A program made the position numbers and the translations under genes. DNA of 64,000 bases from an uncultured Collinsella sp. (GTDB lineage: Bacteria > Actinomycetota > Coriobacteriia > Coriobacteriales > Coriobacteriaceae), in assembly GCA_934630375.1 (NCBI GenBank), contig CAKTVQ010000006.1, positions 1-64,000 of the forward strand, given 5' to 3'. The notes beneath the pieces are model-generated. The model was not told the origin of the DNA, did not search any database, and saw only the letters and a list, made by a program, of their open reading frames with translations. Positions 45,521-55,099 of the stretch are shown piece by piece (the stretch's first letter is position 1; each line of letters begins with the position of its first letter).

Positions 45521-46579
45521 CTACTCCATGTAGTAGAAATCGTCAGCCGGAAGTTTACCACCCACGGCGCTCGCGTCCGCGTCGGCCAGCACCTGCAGAT
45601 ACCCGCCAAGCGCCGTCTTCATATCCTTGCCCGTCTGGCACACGAGCATGCACCCGGGAATCGCCTTCTCGGCAATCTTGGCGTTGTCCACGATGCCGGC
45701 ATCGACCACGGCCTGTGCCCAGTCCGCCGGTGCCGCGTTGATGGCCTTAACGCTTGCCTCGTGACAGCGCAAGAACTCCGCCACGGCCTCGGGATGCTCC
45801 TCGGCAAACGCACGGCGCACCACGGTCACACCCGTCAGCAGGCGCGAGCCCGTGTCGCCCGCCAGCTTGTCCCACACGTCGGTCAGGCTCACCGGCGCCG
45901 ACAGCTTGCCCTCGCTCTTGGCGATGGCCGCGGTCTTGAACGGCTCGGGCAGCACGCCCACGGCGGACGGATCGGCCAGCAGCGCCGACAGTACCTCGGT
46001 GGGCTCGCTCTTAAACTCGAGCGTCACCTGGCCGGTCAGACCAGCGCGCTCCAGCAGGTAGCTCATCACGTACTCCGGCGTGGTGCCCTTGCCCGTCATG
46101 TAGACGGTGCGGCCCGCCAGGTCGCCAAACGAGGTCACGCCCGCATCGCCCGTCACCACGTTCAGCACGCCCAGTGTGTTGATGTCGATGACCTGAACCG
46201 TGCCCTCGGTCTTGTTGTAGAGCACGCTCGCCACGTTGGCCGGGACCAGGGCGATATCGACATCGCCCTGAATGACCTTGGGCACGATCTCGTCGGCGGC
46301 GGTGTTGATTGCAAAGTCGAACTCATTGTCCGTCTCGCCGTTTGCGGCCTGGTCCATAAACTGCACCAGACCGATCGAGGTCGGCCCCTTGAGCGAGGCG
46401 ACGTGCACCTCGACCGGCTCGGCGGCAGCACTGTCCGTGGCAGACCCGGCGGCCGACCCCGCGGCGGACCCGGCACCGGCAGCCCCGCCGCCACAGCCCG
46501 CGAGCGCAAGCGACAGCGCGCCCGCGGCGAGCGCCGAGGCAAACCCCCGGCGCGACATCTCAACATCAAATGCGCGCAT
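45521..46579 (-). CDS. ABC transporter substrate-binding lipoprotein, SsuA/NMT1-like
   Basis: A 352-residue periplasmic-type binding protein. The leader has a twin-arginine motif (MSRRGFASALAAG) and a lipobox (LALAGC), so it may be a Tat-exported lipoprotein. A Gly/Ala/Ser linker precedes the mature domain. That domain resembles the NMT1/SsuA group, which bind aliphatic sulfonates, nitrate or thiamine precursors. The start is placed at the ATG at 46579, 2 bp after the hydrogenase stop; a second in-frame ATG lies at 46558. The ligand is unknown. It forms one transporter with the fused permease-ATPase. Confidence 0.82.
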   Translation of the reverse strand: MRAFDVEMSRRGFASALAAGALSLALAGCGGGAAGAGSAAGSAAGSATDSAAAEPVEVHVASLKGPTSIGLVQFMDQAANGETDNEFDFAINTAADEIVPKVIQGDVDIALVPANVASVLYNKTEGTVQVIDINTLGVLNVVTGDAGVTSFGDLAGRTVYMTGKGTTPEYVMSYLLERAGLTGQVTLEFKSEPTEVLSALLADPSAVGVLPEPFKTAAIAKSEGKLSAPVSLTDVWDKLAGDTGSRLLTGVTVVRRAFAEEHPEAVAEFLRCHEASVKAINAAPADWAQAVVDAGIVDNAKIAEKAIPGCMLVCQTGKDMKTALGGYLQVLADADASAVGGKLPADDFYYME

Positions 46580-46581
46580 CG

Positions 46582-48393
46582 CTAGCACGTCCCCTCGTTC
46601 GGCATCGTCCATGCGTGATGGTCGGTATGCAGCAACTCCTCGGCCAGCGGCGAAAGCGGCGCACCCAAGAACTCGCGGTAGCACGCCTGGACATCGGGGT
46701 TCTCGTGCGAGAAGCGAATGTCCGCCTTCGCATCCAGACCCCACAGCACCTGGCCGCGCTCGGCCGCCAATTCGCAGCCGTCGTGTATGGGCTGACCGCC
46801 GCCACCGACGCAGCCGCCCGGGCACGCCATGACCTCGACGAAGTCATAGCTCGCACGGCCGTCGCGAATCGCGTCGAGCAGGCGGGCGGCGTTACCCAGC
46901 CCGTGCGCCACGGCGACGCGCACCTTGGTGCCATCGATATCGGCGACGGCTTCTTTCCAGCCGTCCAGGCCGCGCACATCGGTAAAGAAGTCCGCATCGG
47001 GGTTCTTGCCCGTCACCAGGTAATATGCCGAGCGCACGGCTGCCTCCATCACGCCGCCCGTGGCGCCAAAGATCACGCCCGCGCCCGTGCCAAAGCCCAG
47101 CGGCGTATCGAGCGGCTCCTCGACCAGCGTGTCAACGCTCACGTGGCTCGCACGGATCATGCGCACCATCTCGCGCACCGTCAGCGCAACGTCCACATCG
47201 GGCGTGCCGTCCTCGCCCACCATGCTCGGCAGCGCGCACTCGGCCTTCTTGGCCGTGCACGGCATAACGGACACCACGAACAGGCGCTCGGACTCCACGC
47301 CCAGCACCTTGGCGTAGTAGGTCTTGGCAATAGCGCCGAACATCTGCTGCGGCGACTTGGACGTGGACAGGCTGTCGACAAACTCCGGATAGCGCGCCTT
47401 CACAAAGCGCACCCAGCCTGGGCAGCAGCTCGTAAACATGGGCCAGCCGCGGCTGTCGCCCTCGCCCTTGGCGGCGGCGCCCAGGCGCTCGATCAGTTCG
47501 GATCCCTCCTCCATAATGGTGAGGTCGGCCGAGAAATCGGTGTCGAACACGTACTCAAAGCCCACGCGGCGCAGCGCGCAGGCCAGGCGCTCAACGGTGG
47601 CCTCCTCGCGAGATATGCCGAGTTCCTCGCCCCAGGCGCTGCGCACGGCCGGCGCGATCTGCACCAGCACGATCTTGTCGGGATTAGCGAGCGCGTCAAA
47701 CACGGTCTCGGTATCGTCGCGCTCGCGCAGGGCGCCCGTCGGACAATGCGTGATGCACTGACCGCACGCGACGCAATCGGTCTTGCCGATCGGTGCACGC
47801 CCGCGGGTGCCCACGGCGGTATGCGTGGCGCGGTTGGTCAGGTCCCAAATCCCTAAGCCCTGCACGCTCTCGCACACCTTGATGCAGCGCATGCATTTGA
47901 TGCACTTGTCGTTTTCGCGGATGATGGGAAAATCGAAATCCCAGCCCTCGCCCGCCAAATGCCTTTGATACGGCAGATAGAAAATGCCCAGGTCGTTGGC
48001 GATAGTCTGTAGGTTGCAGTTTCCACTGCGCACGCAGCTCGTGCACTGCGAGTCGTGCTGGGACAGCAGCAGCTGCACGTTGGTGCGACGCGCCTCGCGG
48101 GCCTTGGGGCTGTTGGTGTGGACCACCATGCCGTCGAGCACGTAGTTGTTGCAGGCGGCAACCAGCTGGTCGCAGCCCTCGACCTCGACCACGCACACGC
48201 GGCAACCGCCAATCTCGTTTAAATCGCGCAGATAGCACAGGGTGGGAATCTGAATGCCGGCGGACTTGGCCGCGTCCAGGATCGTGGTGTGCTCGGGCAC
48301 CACGACCTCGCAATTATCGATCGTGAGCTTGACCATGTTGAGTGCTCCGCTTTCGGTGTTGTCGCTGACAGTGGTTTTGTTGGGCTCTACCAT
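46582..48393 (-). CDS. [FeFe]-hydrogenase catalytic subunit
   Basis: The 603-residue protein catalyses reversible H2 production at the H-cluster. In order: a 2Fe-2S ferredoxin domain (LCYLRDLNEIGGCRVC), a His-Cys motif (HDSQCTSCVRSGNC), two 4Fe-4S sites (CIKCMRCIKVC and CVACGQCITHC), then the H-cluster motifs TSCCPGW, MPCTAKKAE and ACPGGCVGGGGQP. A small-subunit-like segment closes it. It starts inside the stop of the upstream flavoprotein gene (ATGGTAG). No maturases (HydEFG) are in this window. Confidence 0.94.
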   Translation of the reverse strand: MVEPNKTTVSDNTESGALNMVKLTIDNCEVVVPEHTTILDAAKSAGIQIPTLCYLRDLNEIGGCRVCVVEVEGCDQLVAACNNYVLDGMVVHTNSPKAREARRTNVQLLLSQHDSQCTSCVRSGNCNLQTIANDLGIFYLPYQRHLAGEGWDFDFPIIRENDKCIKCMRCIKVCESVQGLGIWDLTNRATHTAVGTRGRAPIGKTDCVACGQCITHCPTGALRERDDTETVFDALANPDKIVLVQIAPAVRSAWGEELGISREEATVERLACALRRVGFEYVFDTDFSADLTIMEEGSELIERLGAAAKGEGDSRGWPMFTSCCPGWVRFVKARYPEFVDSLSTSKSPQQMFGAIAKTYYAKVLGVESERLFVVSVMPCTAKKAECALPSMVGEDGTPDVDVALTVREMVRMIRASHVSVDTLVEEPLDTPLGFGTGAGVIFGATGGVMEAAVRSAYYLVTGKNPDADFFTDVRGLDGWKEAVADIDGTKVRVAVAHGLGNAARLLDAIRDGRASYDFVEVMACPGGCVGGGGQPIHDGCELAAERGQVLWGLDAKADIRFSHENPDVQACYREFLGAPLSPLAEELLHTDHHAWTMPNEGTC

Positions 48394-50219
48394 TCCAGGT
48401 TCCTCCCTCCGCGGAACGCGCCAAAGCCAAAGTGGTCGCAACGCAGGCAGCGGCTCGCCTCCTGGCGCGCCTCCTCCTCGGTAAGGCCCTGCTCGACCAG
48501 ATCCCAATCGTGAATACGCTCGCCGGCCTCGCGCTCGCCCAGCTCGCAGCGGCCGCACTCATGCTTGCCCTTAAACTGGACGGTCGGCAGCTCGACCTCG
48601 AGCTTGATCTTGTGGTCAAAGCCCAGGTAGCGGTCGATATTTGCCGAAGCCACGCGGCCGGCGTTGATGGCACGGATGACGGTGGCGGGACCGGTCTGGC
48701 AGTCACCGCCGCTAAAGAGGCCATCGAAGTTGGGCACGGCGCCATCCGAATCGGTGACCACGCAGCCCCACTTACAAGCGATGCCCATGTCCTCAAACGG
48801 CCTGGAATCGATGTCCTGGCCAATGGCCACAAACACGCGCTCGCAGGGAATGACGCGCTCGGGCGTGGCGGCGGCACGCGGGGCCGGACGCCCACGACGG
48901 GGCTCGCCGATAATCTGCGGCTGCACGCGCAGGCCGCTCACGCGACCGTCCTCGCCCGTCTCGATAGCGAGCGGTGCGGTGAGCTCCAGCACCTCGCAGC
49001 CCTCGGCCTGGGCGCCGGCAATCTCGGCGTCCTGGGCCGTCATATCGCAGATGCGACGGCGGTAGACGATGCTCACCTTTTCGGCACCGCAGCGCACGGC
49101 AGAGCGGGCCACGTCCATGGCCACGTTGCCGCCGCCGATGACGCACACGCGCTGGCCACTCAGGTCGGGCAGCTCGTCGTCGCCGATAGCGCGCAGCATC
49201 TTGACGGCCGACTCCACGCCGGGAGCTTCTTCGCCCGGAAGACCGAGCTTCTTGTCACTGTGGGCACCAATGGCCAGGTAGACGGCATCGAACTCGTCGC
49301 GCAGGCGGGCAAGCTCCTCGCCGTTGACGGAGTGCTCGAGCTCCACGTCGATACCGGCGCTCAAGATCCAGTCGATCTCGGCCTGAAGACGCTCGCGCGG
49401 CAGACGGTAGCTGGGGATGCCGTAGCGCAGCATGCCGCCCAGGTGGTGGCGCTGCTCAAAGATGGTCACCTTGTGGCCCATCACAGCGAGGTAGTAGGCG
49501 CAGGAAAGGCCGGCCGGGCCGCCGCCGATCACGGCGATGCGCTTGCCGGTGTTGTCGGCCACGGTGGGCTTGTAGTCGTTGAGGTCGCTATGCTCAACGG
49601 CAAAACGCTTGAGGGCAAGGATGTTCATGGGGTCGTCGACCATGCCGCGGCGGCAGTGCATCTCGCAGGGATGCTCGCACACCAGGCCGCAGACGAGCGG
49701 CAGCGGATTGTTCTTGCGGATGACCTTGACGGCGTCGGCATAGCGGCCAGCCTCGACCAGCGAGATATAGCCGGGAATGTCGACGTGCGTCGGGCAACCC
49801 GAGACGCACGGGACGCGAGCCTCGCGGTCAAAGCCGCAGGAGTGCTCGCGAATGTGATGCTCAAAATCGTCGCGGAAGCCGCGGATGGCCGTGAGCGCCA
49901 TGGCGCCGGCCTCGTAGCCGATGGCACAGTCACTCGAAAGGTAGATGGTGCGGGCGGTGCGCTCAATCAAGTTGAGCGTGGACTCGTCGGCGCGGCCCTC
50001 AAGCACATCGGCGAGCAGGTCACTCAGCGCGCTCAGGCCCACGCGGCAGGGCGTACACTTGCCGCAGCTCTGCGTCGAGCACAGGTTGACGAGCGCCGCC
50101 GTAAACTCAACGGGACACGGGGCGAGCGAACTCACCGCCAGACGACGTCCAAGCGCATCGTGCAGGTCGTCCATGACGGCCTGAGCGTGGCTGCGTTCCA
50201 TTACATGCAGTCGAGCCAT
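48387..50219 (-). CDS. GltD-like NAD(P)H/FAD oxidoreductase with NuoF-type iron-sulfur domain
   Basis: The 610-residue protein starts with a NuoF C-terminal-like 4Fe-4S domain (STQSCGKCTPCRVG). It continues as a GltD-type flavoprotein: Cys-rich GltD N-terminus (CVSGCPTHVDIPGY, CEHPCEMHC), FAD site VIGGGPAGLSCAYYL and NAD(P) site VIGGGNVAMDVA. Such fused units pass electrons between NAD(P)H and a hydrogenase, and some take part in electron bifurcation. It is the first gene of the operon with the [FeFe]-hydrogenase. AGGGGA precedes the ATG at 50219. Confidence 0.88.
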   Translation of the reverse strand: MARLHVMERSHAQAVMDDLHDALGRRLAVSSLAPCPVEFTAALVNLCSTQSCGKCTPCRVGLSALSDLLADVLEGRADESTLNLIERTARTIYLSSDCAIGYEAGAMALTAIRGFRDDFEHHIREHSCGFDREARVPCVSGCPTHVDIPGYISLVEAGRYADAVKVIRKNNPLPLVCGLVCEHPCEMHCRRGMVDDPMNILALKRFAVEHSDLNDYKPTVADNTGKRIAVIGGGPAGLSCAYYLAVMGHKVTIFEQRHHLGGMLRYGIPSYRLPRERLQAEIDWILSAGIDVELEHSVNGEELARLRDEFDAVYLAIGAHSDKKLGLPGEEAPGVESAVKMLRAIGDDELPDLSGQRVCVIGGGNVAMDVARSAVRCGAEKVSIVYRRRICDMTAQDAEIAGAQAEGCEVLELTAPLAIETGEDGRVSGLRVQPQIIGEPRRGRPAPRAAATPERVIPCERVFVAIGQDIDSRPFEDMGIACKWGCVVTDSDGAVPNFDGLFSGGDCQTGPATVIRAINAGRVASANIDRYLGFDHKIKLEVELPTVQFKGKHECGRCELGEREAGERIHDWDLVEQGLTEEEARQEASRCLRCDHFGFGAFRGGRNLEW

Positions 50220-50405
50220 AAGATCCCCTCTCATGTGGCAGCCCGGAGGCGAGGCCGGGCGAAGTTGCTACACGCACAACACTGACCTAAAAGTTGTTAG
50301 GTCACCACACGGTTCGGCAGGCGGTATAAAATGTCGCCCTCAGCGGTGAAAACGAACATTACCGCAGATAAATGCCATATTTGATAAAACGCGTTACCAA
50401 ATGAC

Positions 50406-50441
50406 AATGCCCCGCCCACGCAATCACGTGGACGGGGCATT
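50406..50441 (-). terminator. intrinsic terminator after PTS operon
   Basis: A 15-bp stem (AATGCCCCGTCCACG on the minus strand and its complement) is followed by TGTCATTTGG, with few T. It lies 34 bp past the GH4 stop and before the hydrogenase operon start. Confidence 0.65.
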
Positions 50442-50474
50442 GCCCTAGGTATGCGGCCAGCGACCCTGTTGCTT

Positions 50475-51857
50475 TTACTTAAGCTCGGGCCAGAAGTCCT
50501 TGTTAGCCTCGATCATGTCGTCGAGAACCTCCTTGGCGACCTTCATCGACGGCACGGTCTTGTTCAGTGTAAAGGCCTTGAGCGCCTTCTCGTACGAACC
50601 CTCGATCGTAGCCTCGACCACGAGCTTCTCGGAGTTCAGCTGCTGCATCATGAGGCCCTGCTGGAACAGCGGAATGTTGTCGCGGCTGATGACCTCGGGG
50701 CCGTTCTTGCCAATGTAGGCAGGCAGCTCGACCATAGCGTCGTAGGGCATGTTGGGGATAGCGCCCTTGTTCTCGCAAATGACCAGGAAGCGCTGCTTGG
50801 TATCGTTCTTCAGAGCGATAGCCAGGTCGGCAATCCAGTCGCCGTGGCTGCCCGCATAGAACGTGCTCTCGTCGATCTCGCCCGTCTTCTCGTAATGGTC
50901 GATGCCATCAAAGAGGTTCTTCTCGCGCGTCTCCTCAACCTCGTTTGCACGGGTGCGCTCGGGGTTGGAATGCTCGACGAACTCCTTCTGCTGCAGATAG
51001 TAGTTCAGATACGTGTTGGGCAAGTACTCCGGGAAGCACTCCATGATCTCGTACTCGCCCTTCCAGACGTAGTACCAGCTGCCCTTGGTGTGGCGGTTCT
51101 GCTCGGGGTGCTCGTCGGTGGCCTCCTCGGGCTTCTTTGCCATGAGCGAGCCCATGCCCTTGAGGTAGGAGTCGGGCAGCAGAATCTCGTGCTCCTTGAT
51201 GTACTCGCGCAGCTGCGGGAGCACCTCCTCGCCCTTGTGGCGGATCGAGGTGAACCAACCAAAGTGGTTGAGGCCAAAGTAATCATACTCGACATCCTTC
51301 TTGTCGATATCGAGCGCGGCGCAAACCACGTCGATGATCGCGATCGGCATGTCGCAGATGTTGATGATGCGAGCATTAGGACGCAGCACGCGGCAGCCCT
51401 CGGACACGATGGCGGCAGGGTTGGAGTAGTTGAGAATCCAATAATCCTTCTTGGCGTACTTCTCAACGTCATCGATCAGCTCGACCATGGGGAAGATGGT
51501 GCGCATGCCGTAGGCAAGGCCGCCGCAACCGCAGGTCTCCTGACCCACGCAGCCGTGACGCAGCGGAATCTTCTCGTCCTGCTCGCGCATGGCATAGCCG
51601 CCCACACGCATCTGGGCAAACACGAAGCTGGCGTCGGTAAAAGCGGTCTCCTTGTCGGTGGTCACCGTAAGCTTGATGTCCAGGCCAAGGTCCTCGTGCA
51701 GAATCCAGTCCACGAGCACGCCGATCTTGCGCTGACGCTCCTCGTTGATGTCGTACAGACGAATCTCGTCAACGTCGAGCTCGTCCTTGCGCAGGGCAAT
51801 GGACTTGACGATGCCGGGGGTAAAGGTGGATCCGCCACCACACAGAGTAATGATCAT
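50475..51857 (-). CDS. 6-phospho-alpha-glucosidase (GH4)
   Basis: GH4 enzymes cleave phosphorylated disaccharides by an NAD+- and Mn-dependent redox mechanism. The 460-residue protein has the N-terminal Rossmann CGGGSTFTPGIV, the metal-binding Cys in NICDMPI and His in GLNHFGW, and the NPAA loop. It lies 3 bp downstream of the PTS IICB gene, which fits a GlvA/MalH-type phospho-alpha-glucosidase acting on maltose-6'-phosphate or the like. The exact sugar is inferred. Confidence 0.9.
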   Translation of the reverse strand: MIITLCGGGSTFTPGIVKSIALRKDELDVDEIRLYDINEERQRKIGVLVDWILHEDLGLDIKLTVTTDKETAFTDASFVFAQMRVGGYAMREQDEKIPLRHGCVGQETCGCGGLAYGMRTIFPMVELIDDVEKYAKKDYWILNYSNPAAIVSEGCRVLRPNARIINICDMPIAIIDVVCAALDIDKKDVEYDYFGLNHFGWFTSIRHKGEEVLPQLREYIKEHEILLPDSYLKGMGSLMAKKPEEATDEHPEQNRHTKGSWYYVWKGEYEIMECFPEYLPNTYLNYYLQQKEFVEHSNPERTRANEVEETREKNLFDGIDHYEKTGEIDESTFYAGSHGDWIADLAIALKNDTKQRFLVICENKGAIPNMPYDAMVELPAYIGKNGPEVISRDNIPLFQQGLMMQQLNSEKLVVEATIEGSYEKALKAFTLNKTVPSMKVAKEVLDDMIEANKDFWPELK

Positions 51858-51860
51858 TGT

Positions 51861-53477
51861 TTACTGCTCCTTCTCAATTGCGTTTTCGACCTTGTCGCGC
51901 ATCTCGGCGACCTTCATGCCAAAGATGATCTGGATATTGTTGCCGTTGCGGTTGATGCCGCTGTTGGGCACGTGGTTGATGAGGCTCTCATCGATGAGGT
52001 CCGGGTTCTTAACGTTCACGCGAAGACGCGTAAAGCAGTTCTCGAGCTCCTCGATGTTGTCCTTGCCGCCAAGACCTGCGACCAGGTCGGCAATACCTGC
52101 ATCGACGCCCTCTGCGGGAGCTGCGGCAACAGCGCCCTGCTTCACCGCGACAGACGCGGCGGCCTCGCCCTCGGCAACGGACTCGGCGAGCTCGGACTCC
52201 TCCTCGCGACCAGGCGTGTGGAGGCTGAGCTTCTTAATAAGGAAGGTGAAGAGGAAGAAGTACAGAGCGGCGTTGACGACTCCGAGCACCAGCATAACCG
52301 GCCAGTTGGTCTTATCGACACCAAGAACCAGGTTGGAAACCACGATGTTGATGATGCCGCCTGCAGTCGAAGCGGGCACGGAAAGGACCTTGAGCAGGAC
52401 CAGGAAGATGCCGGAAAGAACCGAGTGAACGACAAAGAGCACAGGAGCGGCAAAGACAAAGAGGAAGTCCATGGGCTCGGTCACGCAGGAGAGCACGGCG
52501 GTGATGATCAGCGGGATGATAACGGCCTTGGTCTTATCCTTGTTCTGCTTGTAGGCAGTGAAGATAAAGGCGAGGCCGATGCCGATGTAGGGCCACAGAT
52601 TGTTGAAGGTATAGCTGTTGAAGTAGGTGCTATCGGAGAAGGGCTGGCCCGTCATTGCCATCTCGGCAACACGGATGGGATAGGCGCCGGCGATAACCTG
52701 ATCGCCCAGCGTCAGGGTGCCACCCACATCGGAGAACTGGAACGGGGTGTAGATGAGGTGGTGCAGACCGGTGGGAACGAGCAGCTTGTTGAGCATGCCG
52801 TAGATAAACAGACCGATGTTGCCCGACTCCTTAATGATGCCGGCAACGGAGGAGATGGCGCCCTGGACCGGAGGCCAAACGATGCAGAAGCCAGCGCCCA
52901 TGATCCAGGAGATGATGATCATGATCAGGAACGGGAAGCGAACGCCCGAGAACATCGAAAGAGCAATGGGGAACTGCTTGTTCGAGTACTTGTTGAACAC
53001 GGCACCGGTGATGCAACCAAGAATGATGCCGCCAAACACGCCGGTATCGAGCACTTGAATGCCCATAACGGTGCTCTGTCCGGTTCCGGTAAGGCCGAGC
53101 ATGCCGCTCGCTTCGGCAAGAGAGCCGGTGGCGTTGAGCACGATGTTATTGGCCTGAAGGAACAGGAAGAACGACATCAGGGCGATCAGCGAAGCATGGC
53201 CCTTGTTCTTCTTTGCCATGGCGCCGGCGATGCCCACGCAGAACAGAATCGAGAGGTTGTTGATGATAAACATCAGCGACTGATAGACAACGGCGCCCAC
53301 AAGCTGGAACGGACCGGAGCCCAGCACGGGAATCATGGCGCAGATGGTCTTGTTGGTTAGAATGATGCCCACGATGAGCAGAATGCCGGCAACCGAGAGA
53401 TACATCATCGGCTGGACGATCGACTTCGCGAACACCTCCAACGGCGCTTTGAAATTGAACTTCTTTTTTGCGGTCAT
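51861..53477 (-). CDS. PTS EIICB, maltose/glucose type
   Basis: A 538-residue sugar permease. The EIIC domain (about residues 10-425) has about ten hydrophobic segments with GLHHLIYTPF and VTEPMDFLF typical of glucose-family EIIC. The EIIB domain at the C-terminus has the phosphorylated Cys in ENCFTRLR. The linker between them is Ala/Glu-rich. EIIA is encoded separately upstream. GGGGAG precedes the ATG at 53477. Confidence 0.92.
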   Translation of the reverse strand: MTAKKKFNFKAPLEVFAKSIVQPMMYLSVAGILLIVGIILTNKTICAMIPVLGSGPFQLVGAVVYQSLMFIINNLSILFCVGIAGAMAKKNKGHASLIALMSFFLFLQANNIVLNATGSLAEASGMLGLTGTGQSTVMGIQVLDTGVFGGIILGCITGAVFNKYSNKQFPIALSMFSGVRFPFLIMIIISWIMGAGFCIVWPPVQGAISSVAGIIKESGNIGLFIYGMLNKLLVPTGLHHLIYTPFQFSDVGGTLTLGDQVIAGAYPIRVAEMAMTGQPFSDSTYFNSYTFNNLWPYIGIGLAFIFTAYKQNKDKTKAVIIPLIITAVLSCVTEPMDFLFVFAAPVLFVVHSVLSGIFLVLLKVLSVPASTAGGIINIVVSNLVLGVDKTNWPVMLVLGVVNAALYFFLFTFLIKKLSLHTPGREEESELAESVAEGEAAASVAVKQGAVAAAPAEGVDAGIADLVAGLGGKDNIEELENCFTRLRVNVKNPDLIDESLINHVPNSGINRNGNNIQIIFGMKVAEMRDKVENAIEKEQ

Positions 53478-53576
53478 AGCGGTACTCCCCTTCCTTTTCC
53501 GCAAATTAAGACAGATGTGCCCTGGACAAGACCGTGAGCCTTGCCTTATATCAATCGATGTATGGGCACGTTATGC

Positions 53577-54443
53577 CTAGAGACCAGGTTCTCCAAGCAG
53601 GTTAACAATGTGATATGCGAGATAACTCTTCTCGGCATCGGTAACGACAACGTTATAGGTAGACGACAAGTGGGCGGCTATGGCGTCCGCGCACGAGAAT
53701 GCGCACGGATACGCCGTTTCATCGATTCGGAACAGCGCGTCGCCATTGATTTGCCCTGACGTGGGATCGAGCGCTCGCTGCGCGAAAAACTGCAGGTGAC
53801 GAACGAAACGCTCATAGGGCAGCGAGGTGTCATCGAGGGTCGTAGCATAGCGCTCGGAAACAATCGCAAGCACGTCGCGAACAAGCTGGACCGAGATGAT
53901 GAGACGGTCGGAGCGTTGCGGCATGGTGGCGTTGACGATATGCAAGGTAATGAAACCCTGCTCCTCCTCGCTCATCTGGATGCCCATATACTCCTTGATA
54001 ATCTGCAGCGCACGGCCCGCAAGCGCGTACTCCTTGCGATAGAACTGCTGGATCTCGAGCAGCAGCGGATTCTCGCACGGAACGCCCTTGCGTTCGCGCT
54101 CGAGGGCGAGACTGATATGGTCCGCGAGAGCAATGAGGATCTTGTCGTTGATATCAACGTTGAGTTCTCGACGGAGCATCTGGACAATGTCCTCAGCGAT
54201 CACGAGGTTGACGGTGGGGATGGACTCCAAAAGATGAGCCAAGCGGTCAATCGTACGCGAATCCTGAGAAGTACCCTCCTGCAGCGCGTAGGTCTTCTCT
54301 ACCGACGCCTCATCGATAGCGTCGCCGGCATGGCGGCCAAAGCAGATGCCTCGGCCGATGACGATGAGCTCGGAGCCATCGTCCGAAGTGACCATTGCGA
54401 CGTTATTGTTGAAAACTCGCTTGATAACCACGGCATCCACCAC
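53577..54443 (-). CDS. BglG/LicT-type transcription antiterminator
   Basis: A 288-residue regulator: an N-terminal CAT RNA-binding domain (KRVFNNNVAMVTSDDGSELIVIGRGICFG), then PRD1 and PRD2 (DHISLALER, LHIVNA, YLAYHIV). These bind a RAT hairpin in mRNA and prevent termination when dephosphorylated by sugar transport. The GTG start at 54443 is 6 bp after the EIIA stop. It is the second gene of the PTS operon, and its target is probably the leader 54988-55074. Confidence 0.92.
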   Translation of the reverse strand: MVDAVVIKRVFNNNVAMVTSDDGSELIVIGRGICFGRHAGDAIDEASVEKTYALQEGTSQDSRTIDRLAHLLESIPTVNLVIAEDIVQMLRRELNVDINDKILIALADHISLALERERKGVPCENPLLLEIQQFYRKEYALAGRALQIIKEYMGIQMSEEEQGFITLHIVNATMPQRSDRLIISVQLVRDVLAIVSERYATTLDDTSLPYERFVRHLQFFAQRALDPTSGQINGDALFRIDETAYPCAFSCADAIAAHLSSTYNVVVTDAEKSYLAYHIVNLLGEPGL

Positions 54444-54449
54444 AAGAAC

Positions 54450-54962
54450 TTACTCGGAAAGCCAGACGACAGGCTCTTTAACAGCAACAGGACCAGAAGC
54501 GTGCTCACGAAGAGTCGAGTTCTCCGAGCGCTCGCACACGATAACGAAGACCGTGGGATCGAAGCCGGCAGCGCGAACCACGTCGAAATCGACCTCGACG
54601 AGGGGCTGACCCGCGTCGACATGGTCACCCTGGGCAACAAGCGCATGGAAGCCCTTGCCCTCAAGTTTAACAGTGTCGATTCCGATATGCAGCATCACCT
54701 GAGCAGAGCTGTCGTCGGACATGATGCCCAGCGCGTGCTCAGTCGGAAACAGTGCCGCGACGGTGCCGGAAACAGGAGCGCACACCGTTCCCTCTTGGGG
54801 AACCACGGCAACGCCATCGCCCACGGCACGGCTGCTAAAAGCGGGATCATTGGTTTTTTCTAGATGAACAAGCTCGCCGGAAACGGGAGCGAGGATTTCG
54901 AACTCGGGAGCCGCAGTCGTCTGCTTATCCGAGCCGCCCATAAGGCGAGAAAAGAAACCCAT
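54450..54962 (-). CDS. PTS EIIA, glucose type
   Basis: A 170-residue EIIA-Glc-like protein that hands phosphate from HPr to EIIB. The active His is in VMLHIGIDTV. The ATG at 54962 (MGFFSRLMGG) has GAAGGG upstream; another ATG at 54980 is less suited. It is the first gene of the operon EIIA, antiterminator, EIICB, GH4. Confidence 0.9.
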   Translation of the reverse strand: MGFFSRLMGGSDKQTTAAPEFEILAPVSGELVHLEKTNDPAFSSRAVGDGVAVVPQEGTVCAPVSGTVAALFPTEHALGIMSDDSSAQVMLHIGIDTVKLEGKGFHALVAQGDHVDAGQPLVEVDFDVVRAAGFDPTVFVIVCERSENSTLREHASGPVAVKEPVVWLSE

Positions 54963-54987
54963 GGTGACATGTCCCTTCATAAATATA

Positions 54988-55074
54988 GCCCAACCAAAAT
55001 CAAGCGAATGCGTCCATAGAAACACATCCGTTCAAAGACTTTGGTTAGGCCCACGTCCGAGGGACTCGGTAACC
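54988..55074 (-). promoter_or_regulatory. RAT-like antiterminator switch in the PTS leader
   Basis: In the minus-strand transcript, GGTTACCGAGTCC begins a 32-nt hairpin at 55043-55074 with pairings GGTTA/TAACC and CCGAG/CTCGG. Its 3' arm (CCTAACCAAAGTC, within 55037-55050) can instead pair with GATTTTGGTTGGGC (54988-55001). The second stem is followed by TATATTT. Mutually exclusive stems of this kind are the BglG/LicT design, and the antiterminator is the second gene downstream. The T-run is poor, and the hairpin is not a close match to the known RAT consensus. Confidence 0.5.
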
Positions 55075-55099
55075 TTCCGCATTTCTTTTTACGGGAGCT

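Noticed and set aside
50451-53360. A long plus-strand frame opposite the GH4 and PTS genes
   Set aside because: It spans two different real genes on the other strand, which a single gene would not do.
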